NCBI GenBank assembly: GCA_000934455.1 | Contig: KN882792.1 | Coordinates: 95,414 to 123,570 of the forward strand | DNA from: Apostichopus parvimensis | Lineage: Eukaryota; Echinodermata; Holothuroidea; Aspidochirotida; Stichopodidae | DNA length: 28,157 bases | Direction of reading: 5' to 3' | Part shown: one piece after another, positions 19,518 to 28,157 of the stretch | How the letters are laid out: each line of letters opens with the position of its first letter | Position numbering within the stretch: the stretch's first letter is position 1 | Translations under genes and position numbers: made by a program | The notes under the pieces: generated by a model | The model's input: only the letters and a program-made list of their open reading frames with translations | Database searches by the model: none | What the model was told of the DNA's origin: nothing

Positions 19518-22500
19518 TTTAATATATGTAAATATGGATAGCTGTTGATACAGATGTAACATCGACCACCAACTTTAACGGCACAACACACTGAGCTAAA
19601 CAAACAACACCAACAGTTACACCACCACCCTAAAGAAATTTCGACGATAATATTATGATTGCGTCTGAACCTCGTTTCGATAAGGTAGGCACTATTGGTG
19701 CGAGTCATTGTTTTGGCTGCCGCAAGATTGCTCTAATGAGTAGCAATCCGCTGCAAGGCGTATCGTTGCACCGTTGTGTGAAGTAGCTTTCAATAAAAAG
19801 TGGAAAGCAGCGCGACTGTTCGCTCCCCCATGGCGTGCATGACTTAGAGTTTTGCTCCTCACTGAGCTATAAACTATTGCGTTGGTATTCCATTGGGCAA
19901 TTCAAGCAGTTTATGGTTTATTACATTGCTAACCATACTTGAAGTATGTGTGTAAAGAATGTTGTGCAAACGCTACGGCTGCGACCTTTGTGCGATATCA
20001 AGTTGATCAACATACTACCTATTTTTCTCATTGCATACATGTTTAAGATATACTTATCCTATTTTGAAGGCATATCATATAGACGTGTATAGCGTGTATA
20101 GTAACTCCTGTTAAATATCACAAAATGGAAACATTTTGATAGCAATTTATATAACTTTACATTAAGAAGTCCGTCTGATCATTACTAAGGTCTTAGTCTA
20201 AAGTGAATTGAATTTATATTGGAAAATTAATGTATTAAACGTAAAATAGCACACTGATATATACTACGATGTATGTGTATTCCAATTACTGGTAGAAGAG
20301 AAATAGAGAGAGATTTACCGTTCTACCATTTGTTTGATGTAATGGCGCTATACACAATTGAGTACAATCAGAGGGAAATTCAGAAAGACAATGGAGCAGC
20401 CTAAACTCGTCTGTAGATTTCACTCTCATGAGAAAGCCATCAACCATCGGAAATTAAATGTTTACAACATAGAGAAACTGTGCTTGTCTTTTATTCCATC
20501 ATTATATGTAATGTGCAGCGGATGAAACCAAATGTACTTCATCAATATTTCTTTGAAATTGGTAATAAATTTGCTGCCACGTCATTCCCTGGTGTGACTG
20601 ACGGGTGAGTCGGAGAGTCAGTGTGCATTAAAGGGGGTACTATAGAGAACAAAATATGCGGGGAGGGGGCAGCTAGGGGTTCGTGCGGTACAAAAACATC
20701 GTGTATGTAAGTGTGCGTGTTTTAGGAGGGGGAAGTGTATGGATGTGCGAGTAGAGAAAATCATTTTTTGGTCAACTCCTCCTAAACTGTAAGGCCAATG
20801 GTCAATGGATATCATAATTATTACATGCATACCGGGATATATGACTTATTATCATCTACTACTTGCATCTATTTAGGGTCAAATATTGCAGGTCCAAAAG
20901 GAAAAGACTAGTTCATTTCGGCCATTAAGCGTATGTCAAACAAATAGCGATAAAACTAAGTCAAACGTTAAGTTTAGCGAAATTTAAGGGAAAACAAAGA
21001 GTTTTCTTAAACCTAGAATTCGATGTGTTGCAAGCTTAGTGGTTGTATTCGTAGGCATAACATGTGGTGCATTTCCGGCTTGTAACGATAATATTCATCC
21101 AAGGGTCAGAGGTCACGAATCACAAGGCCTATGCATGCGATCTATAGGAATTGCGATCTAAACGATGAACCAACTAATCAACTCAAGGACAATAAGACTA
21201 TTGATATACACTGTTAATTCATCTATACGATTTACGATCACCACGAGTTGTGATCCGAATGACCGAAGACGTGAGTCATAGTAAACTCGAGTAAAACAAA
21301 CACGAATTACATACATCATACATACAATATAATGATACGATTTTCTAAAACGAATACTGCAGATTGAAGTAAAATAGTAATCAATGCATATTATAAAATG
21401 TAATAATGTTGATCATAGTGTGACATCTTTCTAACGGTGGATCAATGCAGTTAGTTGGTTTGACAGCATATATACCACTATAGTGAAACCAGCAAAGAAT
21501 TAATCCAGACAGTTAGTCATCACTGTACAAAATTCCCCGTTTTACCACAGTAACACTCCCATCCGTAGATTCATCAAACTTGTTGCTCAAGCAAAATATT
21601 ACTGGTGTAACAGATATAAACGACGGCGAGCAACTGACACGCTGATAATGCTTTCTATGTGGCGTAAAGAGCAAATGCATCGTTGGATGTTGTCTTTAAA
21701 AAACAGGTCGCTTAATTTAAAAAAAAAATCATTGGCAAACTATGTAATACGTCATTTTTGTAAAATATGTGTGATGTAAATGATTTCTTCCAACATGAAC
21801 TGAACCCAATACCTATTTATGTCAGTCACGTGATAGGTGCACTTCGCATAATGTATGTGTAGGTTTAGGATGAAAACGATGTCGTTGTGGGTAAACTAAC
21901 TGCAAGTTTATAGCGCCCTCATTTTGGCATTCGTTGATTATATATATATTTATAATACGTAGTGTAAAGTATATATCAATATTTATAAAAGTATATACAG
22001 GCCGTGGTTTTTATATATTTATAAAAGTAGGTATTATACAACGTATAGCCGGATGTACCAGACAATAAAATAATGTCAATTAGTACTTTAGTCTACAAAA
22101 ATCACTCAGAAAAGACAAAGGCGAATACCAACAATGAACTAGATAGACAAATACATTTTAAGGTGATTGGTATTGAAATAGAGAGCTCTTTCATACCGTG
22201 ACAAGGCGTTGTAAAGCAATGATAATATTTTTCAGAGCTTAAAACATCTGGAGGATTTTTAGAACGCGTGATGAGTTGTTACGAAAAAGCTATTAACATA
22301 TAACGTTTGGAATTAGGTTCTACCGAATAATTGGAGTTTCTTTACAGATGGTTACGATGGTTTGCTTAGAAAGTCTCTCGGTACCAACTACAAGAACCGT
22401 TGGCATGCTAGAAGGGTAATTAAAGTCACATGGATAAGGTTTGAACAAGTCAAAAGATCATTCAGGTTAGGCTCAGGGTAGATATTATACGTCGGGTATT

Positions 22501-23210
22501 TGTGTGACTTCAAAGCGTTTGGAAATGCGGCAATGTGAAGAACGGTTGTAAGCATAGTTTGGGTGTCTGTGAGTATCGGTATTTAGGAGATGAATATGCA
22601 TTACTTGAAGAGGACACGAGTCACACCGCTATATGACTAATATTATTTCTACTTCTGAAAGTTAGTCGCTCTACAGTTCTACTGATGCATGTATATGGAC
22701 CGCTTGCACGTTTTCGCTTGGTTTCAAGCGCTGCTGTGTTTGAAGAAAATCATAAGCTGAATACGACAAACGTAAATTGAGATATGGGCTCGTAATTATT
22801 TAGTCCCTTATGATGCTCGTAGCCTGTATAGGCACCCGCCACCTAATAGGCTAGTGCTTACAACCGGTGAAGTTTTTTTTTTCTATGGCTGATGAGGTTA
22901 TCGATGTGATAGTGAATTAAGATATTTGCTTTGCTACTTCTTTTGTATACGCGAATTTCGATGCGTTTTCGTCTGTGATGATGAAAACCAATTGTCCAAT
23001 GTTATATAAGAAACACATAAATTAATGCATAAATACAAGTATGAAAATCTTACATATATTTGCTAACTAACACCGGCAAGGTTTAAGTAGCGTAAAGCTA
23101 ACTGTATAACAATACCCCAACTCATGAGTATAACGTCACAGCATCCTGAGCATGCAGTTTTCAAAACACAAAAGTTCGCAAAGAGTCAATTGGTACACGC
23201 ACGCACGCAC
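19518..23210. other. Large gene desert, no coding region recognised
   Basis: No frame over about 75 codons and none with protein-like composition. Small visible structures are a G/GT-rich patch near 20635-20740, an AT-rich stretch near 21938-22030 where ATTTATAAAAGTA occurs twice 36 bases apart, and a (CGCA)n run just before 23210. No tRNA or rRNA signature was found. Confidence 0.55.
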
Positions 23211-23298
23211 TTGGGTATATTTCAGCAAAAGGAAGGTATATCTCTCTAACAACGTATTGTTAGAGATATATTCCTTCCTGTTGTTGAAATATACCCAA
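23211..23298. repeat. 88-base near-perfect hairpin (42 bp arms, 4-base loop)
   Basis: Arms 23211-23252 and 23257-23298 pair at 38 of 42 positions; one of the four mismatches would be a G:U wobble in RNA. The ends are TTGGGTATATTTCA and TGAAATATACCCAA. Such a structure may be a tiny foldback transposon or a hairpin-RNA precursor. The near-symmetric arms and the flanking CAATTG words on both sides (23188 and 23296) fit a foldback element at least as well as a miRNA. Confidence 0.85.
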
Positions 23299-24822
23299 TT
23301 GTTGAAACGATAATTGCTATTGACTGTAGACTTTTAGGTTCCTTTCTAAGATACAATAAAAAAAAGATGACGATATATTTGCGATTAACATCCACAGCTG
23401 GTTACTCCCGAAGTGAATGTCGATCCAGGCAGACATGTGCTATACTGTTAACCCTGTCAAACTGGTCAACCGGAATGTCACAATTCATTTTCCAACCAAT
23501 ATAGCAGTTTCTTACAAACAAATCACCAGCACATGCTAACAATTTAGGTGTATGCATGCTTATTTTTATTGTTTTTATTAAAACAAAGGTACTTTTTGTG
23601 CCCAGGTTCCTGGTTCCTGGTTGACTTTCTTTAAGTAAAATACTAAACTGAACTATAAAAATGCCAACATCAAAGAAACAAACTACACATTGATATCGAG
23701 AGGAGCAAGTCAGAATACCTTCGATGTCATCATTAACGATATAATAAGAAGTGTACTGTGAAGGTTAGGCCTGAACTCGAATACTCATAAGTTCATGACC
23801 GGGCGATTCTAACGATTGAATCGAGCATCGTACTATGAAGGGGTATAAGAAAAAACCCTGGATATAAAATAAAAGATCCTGTATGCACCTCTGGTCCTGT
23901 CGTTAAGGCTTATGTAATCATAATCATGAGAAACTTTGCATCTATCCCCGACATTGTTGAAGTTCTGCCAAGTAAACTGATAAAATCACCCTCTATAGGA
24001 GACAGGAAGTCGAGTAAAATGTTTACATAAAGATACTAAATTTGCTTTGGCCTTGTCCTTTTTTCCAAAATGCCAATCGTCACAAATGCTAGAGCAAAGG
24101 CGTAGTAAGCATGATTTTAAATAGAGTTACCAAAACACAGATGAGAATTGAGGGTATACTCACCAGACGAATTTGAATTTTGAATGCTACGGTCTCCCAA
24201 ATGAGACGTTAGAAATATCAAATTTTTATATCCAAATTTCTACTATTTTGTCTTGCAACATCCAATTATTCTCGAAATTTCAAATATTTCTCACAAGTTT
24301 GCTATCTTCTTCTGAACCACAAATTTTCCTATTGAAATCCGATCTCGTCTACCCATTGTGGCCTTTGCATCATCGATATTTACGGTAAAAGCATATAAGA
24401 ATTGATAGACTTATCCACTTGCTTTTTCTTAATTTTTCCTCCTTAATTTTCCTCCTTCTTTGTCCCTTGTACTCTTTTACTCCTCAACCTTCATTTGTAA
24501 TCGTCAAATTGTCTCATTTTAACCTCAGTTTATCTCAACTGATCTCCATCTACCGAGTAAGCTTGTCATGTTTGGTGTCCTTACCTGCATGTCAGTGTAT
24601 GTCCGTTCGTTCTCTTCAATTGAGGAATGTCTAACATATCCCCTGGTTCAACATACCAAATTAAATAATCCTGACCAATTATTAAACTTGTTTTTCTTTC
24701 AGGTTAGCTATTTAAGAATATACTGCGATGAGATCATGGTTTCGTGTATACTCATATCGTTTTATAAAACATATTGCTGTATAGAATTGCTTGCGATTTT
24801 ACTGATCGTTGTGAGAGCAGAT
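23299..24822. other. Non-coding; pyrimidine-rich tract at about 24410-24560
   Basis: No gene recognised. At 24410-24560 the plus strand is strongly C/T-biased (many TTTTCCTCC-like runs), giving open but low-complexity Leu/Ser/Phe frames that I do not accept as coding. CCTGGTTCCTGGTT near 23610 echoes the minisatellite word at 18.4 kb. Confidence 0.5.
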
Positions 24823-25305
24823 TCAGTTATGAATTGGCTTCCCAGTAAATATACTAGAGGCAAGAACAATTAGTAACCGTATAATGATGTCCATCATCTA
24901 ATAAGCTGAAATTTTTGGATTACTTGGAGTCACAAAAAGTAGAAAAATTTTCCAGAATAGTTCGTGTTACAGCGAGTATAGTAAGTACAACTCAATCTTC
25001 AGATCATCCAAAATGTATGTCCACCCAAAACGAGGACCACTAGGGTAATAAGAATGTTATCATGTATCGCATATTAACATATTGGCTTTTTTAAATGGAT
25101 GAAATCTATAGCTGCGGGGCACGTAAACTGACTGAAAGGATTCTCTTCTGCCCAGGGCAATTTTGTTACTGCCGAGACAACATCTGATTGGTCTGCGTTT
25201 TTGCTGTAATCCCAGGTCACAAATACGAAGATGCCGAGGGTGGAATCGAAAAGCAGTACATACATCTTTGGCAGCATGACTTGTTTCTCCAAAATTTATA
25301 CAAAA
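24823..25305 (-). pseudogene. Broken, 5'-truncated paralog of the membrane-protein gene
   Basis: The minus strand aligns with residues of about 191-344 of the intact protein. MLPKMYVLLFDSTLGIF matches LMLPLVYIFLFESSFGIG; LPWAEENPFSQFTCPAAIDF matches the loop with NWADNSYVCP..CPALDF. Further on, FLLP then a TAG, a stretch matching GMDMKYIWDD out of frame, and finally LASSIFTG matching LVAGIFTG. There is a stop after KKPIC, another inside the helix 6 match, and frameshifts, so the copy is dead. Helices 1-4 have no match upstream. Most of the middle of the C-terminal half is badly decayed while the last 20 codons remain clear. Confidence 0.85.
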
Positions 25306-25489
25306 TCAAGATGAGGGTTTTATTAAGTTTCATGAGGGTGGTGCTAATTAAGGAAATACTTGCAGTAATAAATGTATGAAAGTAATTCTTTGGAAAGTGA
25401 GGTGTCTTTGATATGTCCAGCTAATAAGCAACTGTCTTGAGGTGTTAACATTTATTCTAGCTTGATTCAACTACATAATTAGTAGGTTC

Positions 25490-25615
25490 ATTGGGCTCCT
25501 AGTTTCTTTGACGCTTCAGTAATGGGTTTCGCTCGCCTGACATGTTGCTCCATTTCGTTTTCTAGAGTGTCTCTTAGCAAAATTGTTGTGTTGTTGTTCC
25601 CCTTGTTAAGCTTGT
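25490..25615 (-). other. Short coding-like frame upstream of the broken paralog
   Basis: Minus-strand codons give LLRDTLENEMEQHVRRAKP, then TEASKKLGAQ and a TGA, preceded by YKLNKGNNNTT. The start of this frame has a counterpart at the left edge of the window (YKLIKVNTNTT, about positions 7-40) without indels over 13 codons. It may be part of an exon of the duplicated unit. It is not clearly similar to any part of the intact membrane protein, and no domain is recognised. Confidence 0.25.
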
Positions 25616-25695
25616 ACTAATAGGCTAATAAGTGACTGAAAATCCCGCAAGAGTTCTATATTTGAGCCAGTTACGTTTACTCCCTGCACATGCTT
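25580..25695. repeat. Right copy of the dispersed duplication (partner 1-120)
   Basis: Same orientation and word order as the left edge, with a 5-base insertion near 25617. It lies about 275 bases upstream (minus sense) of the surviving part of the broken paralog. Confidence 0.7.
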
Positions 25696-26339
25696 CGCAA
25701 TCATCAAATAGCCTTCACAAAAGGGTGACTATGTCATATCCGGATGTAAGACATATTAAATGACCAACTTTGCAAAATCTCCTTGGGAGTGTTCTGTTAT
25801 GTTTCGCTTCTTTAACTCGGATATAAATCGGAATATGGGGATGTGGCGCGAAACACACTCAGACAATAACAGAGAATGAAAATAATTTTAGAGTATACAC
25901 TTGTGATTTATATTCTCTCAAAATAAAGCAGAACAAGCTATAGCTTCTCCGAGGCTTAAGGCCAACTATCTCGAACGCAATAAATCGAGCTCACTGTGAA
26001 GTCCAAGACAAAGAAGAAGGTTACTTGTATTAAATATACACGCAATGCTGGGCTTTTGCTGTTGTTGCTAAATTGAACTGAACGAGATTCGAGCCAATGA
26101 CTAGATGAATACAATTACATTGAAACTGAGCGTAAGTAAGCCATTACATCTGTTAACCGGTATGCCCTCTCCCACTCCCACACCTTCCCAAGCATACAAC
26201 ATAAAGTGTTGTCAGTTCTGTATCGATTTCATGTTGGAGTGAAGCATTCCGTTATTTACAATACCTTCTTAATCAAAGGCCCCAGCTTCGTTTCTTCGTT
26301 TCTTCATTTGTTGGTACAAATGTCATAACTTCTTCCCAA
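25696..26339. other. Non-coding, nothing recognised
   Basis: No frames with protein-like features and no repeats. The segment ends at the 5' truncation point of the LINE. Confidence 0.5.
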
Positions 26340-27040
26340 AATACACGTGATCTTGTTGTCTTGCTTGACGATAAACTCGATATGCGAACACTTGTCGTTC
26401 AGCTGCGTATGGTATTTACAAAATTGGTAAACCCAGGAGGTATCTAGATTAAGGCTCAATTGAACGACTGGTTCACGCTTTTGTTTCCTCCTATCTGGAT
26501 TACTGTAACAGTTTGTATGTTAATTTGCCAGTTTATCATATAGCTCCCCTTCAGAAAATTCAGAACGCTGCTGCGCGCCTAGTCTGACTCACTAAAAAGT
26601 TTGATCATATACTCCTTTTATTACATTGGCTTCCCATCTCTCAGCGCATCCAGTTTAAGATCCTACTTCTCACGTACAAAGCGATCAACGGTCTTGTCCC
26701 TCAATTTATCACTGACCTTCTTACTCCTTTGCGTCGGTCAACTACAGTTACGCTTCGCTCTTCCATTCATGCGCATTTGCAATTAACTCCTGGTCCACGT
26801 ACCCGCACTCTTTATGGCGATCGTGCCTTGTCTGTCGTTGCGCCTTCTCTTTGTAACAAACTCCCATTTCACGTTCGTGACTCTCCCTCCCTTTGGTTTT
26901 TCATAGACAACTTAAAACATTTCTGTTTGATTCCTAGTTTTTTCTTCTTGGTTTCCTTTGTCTCTTTCCTACTTTGTAAAGCGCTTTGAAACGCTGGATT
27001 AAGCGCTATATAAATGTAATTTATTATATTATTATTATAT
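26340..27040 (+). mobile_element. 5'-truncated CR1/L2-type LINE, 3' end of ORF2 and tail
   Basis: Plus-strand frames give LVVLLDDKLDM, then VHAFVSSYLDYCNSLYVNLP, LQKIQNAAARLV, LHWLPISQRIQFKILLLTYK, INGLVPQFITDLLTP, TYGDRALS-like LYGDRALSVVAPSLCNKLP and SLWFFIDNLKHF. This is the conserved order at the C-terminal end of CR1/L2-superfamily reverse transcriptases. The tail GTAAAGCGCTTTGAAACGCT, then AAGCGCTATATAAATGTAAT and a TTATTATTA run, is the typical 3' end of such elements. Stops (after AARLV) and frame changes show it is inactive. It is less AT-rich than the surroundings, as expected for a later insertion. 5' truncation is usual for LINE copies. Confidence 0.9.
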
Positions 27041-27300
27041 CTAGAAATTGTAGATTTCGTCACTAGGTTCTGCGCCTTTTTATGTTGCTCGTTTATGAAT
27101 ATAGCAATGAAATGCTTCGATTATATTATCACTCGCTCAGTATCAACATATTCGCAAAATTTTAAACCAGATACAACGAAGTAACATTTGATTTCATTAA
27201 GTGGTAATGTTTTGATCGCCCTACATTTTCCCTAGTAACCTGTACTTCATTACGCTATGATGGTTACTTTTGTGTAGCTACTACGGTTTCGTTTGAAGAA
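27041..27300. other. Non-coding, nothing recognised
   Basis: No features visible between the LINE tail and the start of the duplicated gene-end segment. Confidence 0.5.
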
Positions 27301-27307
27301 TGACTAA

Positions 27308-28157
27308 CTGTTACGCAGTGCGGGTCAAACGTTCTATTCAGTGGTACTTTTCTCACCGTAGAACTCACTATACTATAATGTGCAATATAGTCTAGACAAA
27401 TGGTTATAGAATACTAATGATTTAACTGTTTAACAAAACCATTCTTAGTCCCTTAAAGTTCCTTAATACCTTGTACAACTTTGACACAACATTGACACAA
27501 CAGTGCGCACACAAACTAACACCTGCGTACACACGAGCACCCCTACCTCAGTCATGTTCTTCACCCTGGGGCACCCCACCATAGATGACCCCTCTAGAGT
27601 AACTACTCAGGAAAATTAACAATTACCATGGCAGATGCTGCTATGGCAACTGATACAGCTGTATATGGCCCAACTGACAAAAGGAACTACAATATATTAT
27701 CCTTCCTATAAGAGCGATGAGATAATAATATGCCTTGATTTTAAACTATGAAACAAATATCACAATGTTCTAAATTTCAATTTGATTAACAATGCCGAAC
27801 TTCACCATGAAGTGGGGCATAATATAGATTGCCAGATTTGAACGTCGTTGAACATTAGTGTCGTGTATAGGGCTTAATTGTTTGATCTTTACTGACGATT
27901 TTTACCCAAATAAATGAACGACAAAGAAAAGACTGAACGAAGTATATAAGCGTGGTAATTAACAACTTTTATTTTAAGCAAAAAAAAAGGAGGAAATGAT
28001 ATAATGTCATACTAATTGAATCACGATCTAATATTCCAAATGCTACACATATAATTTGTATTGAAAATGTATTACTATTAATTGAAACACTACAAACTTA
28101 GCTTACAAACAGTTTATAGACTTCCATTACCTTTCAATGACAATTGGAAGAAGGTTG
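27308..28157. repeat. Right-edge copy of the gene-end duplication (partner 8008-8460)
   Basis: This matches the region around the 3' end of the membrane-protein gene in the same orientation: blocks at 27308-27345, 27546-27556 and 27851-28157. Between the first two, about 195 bases have no counterpart. The match is still continuing at the window edge, so a further minus-strand gene copy is expected to the right. That gene is inferred, not seen. Confidence 0.8.
27968..27973 (-). terminator. Polyadenylation signal of an expected off-window paralog
   Basis: AATAAAAGTTGTTA on the minus strand, at the position equivalent to the signal at 8257-8262. Its gene body would lie beyond base 28157. Confidence 0.45.

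Noticed and set aside
19469..19708. Cys/Trp-rich 79-codon minus-strand frame
   Set aside because: The cysteines come from GTTGTT-like repeats, the frame runs through the 34 bp palindrome, and no family is recognised.
24173..24873. Overlapping plus-strand frames rich in Leu, Ser and Phe
   Set aside because: They follow from the pyrimidine-rich composition. No start context, domain or conservation supports them.
26869..27063. Minus-strand Lys-rich frame
   Set aside because: It is the antisense of the LINE tail.
1..28157. CRISPR arrays, operons, tRNA or rRNA genes
   Set aside because: No regular short repeats with unique spacers, no tRNA B-box and cloverleaf combination and no rRNA words were found. 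The long repeats are kilobase or minisatellite scale, typical of animal DNA.

Overview
The window is AT-rich, gene-poor animal DNA. The evidence is a coding exon bounded by spliceosomal-type sites on long non-coding flanks, a Penelope-like reverse-transcriptase relic, a CR1/L2-type LINE 3' end, and many tandem repeats. Nothing looks bacterial or viral. A marine invertebrate, possibly an echinoderm, fits the style of the repeats and retroelements, but I cannot name a species.

The one convincing gene is on the minus strand at about 9.5-10.6 kb. It encodes a multi-pass membrane protein of unrecognised family (about 344 residues or more, seven likely hydrophobic helices). The reading frame has no ATG at its 5' end and instead begins at a good splice acceptor, so the transcript probably starts further upstream, towards higher coordinates. 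Its 3' UTR runs to a polyadenylation signal near 8.26 kb. A broken, 5'-truncated paralog lies at 24.8-25.3 kb on the same strand. DNA homologous to this gene's 3' end reappears at the right edge (27.3-28.16 kb), and DNA homologous to the region upstream of the broken paralog appears at the left edge (1-120). The window therefore seems to cut through a tandem array of these genes, with further copies just outside both edges.

Directly upstream of the intact gene, at 11.45-17.6 kb, is an array of a roughly 1.63-1.74 kb unit: two full copies, a rearranged third and a partial fourth. Each unit keeps a minus-strand splice-donor-like site, and in unit 1 its phase matches the acceptor of the membrane gene. 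Units 1, 2 and 4 keep an octamer (ATGCAAAT or a one-base variant) and a TATA box on the plus strand at a fixed 31-base distance. An approximately 850 bp block holding these elements is about 98-99% identical between units 1 and 2, while the flanks are clearly more diverged. My main hypothesis is a tandemly multiplied promoter or first-exon cassette serving the membrane-gene family. This is inference.

Other regions. 0-9 kb: mostly no recognisable genes, with a PLE relic (2.9-3.2 kb), a TATA-plus-mini-ORF candidate (3.9 kb), a possible frameshifted small protein (4.7-5.0 kb), possible plus-strand exons (5.7-6.06 kb) and a 140-160 bp repeat (7.0-7.5 kb). 17.6-18.9 kb: an element with inverted ends, then a CCTGGTTAA-rich minisatellite. 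19.2-24.8 kb: no gene, but a candidate first exon, a 34 bp perfect palindrome and an 88-base hairpin. 26.3-27.0 kb: the LINE 3' end.
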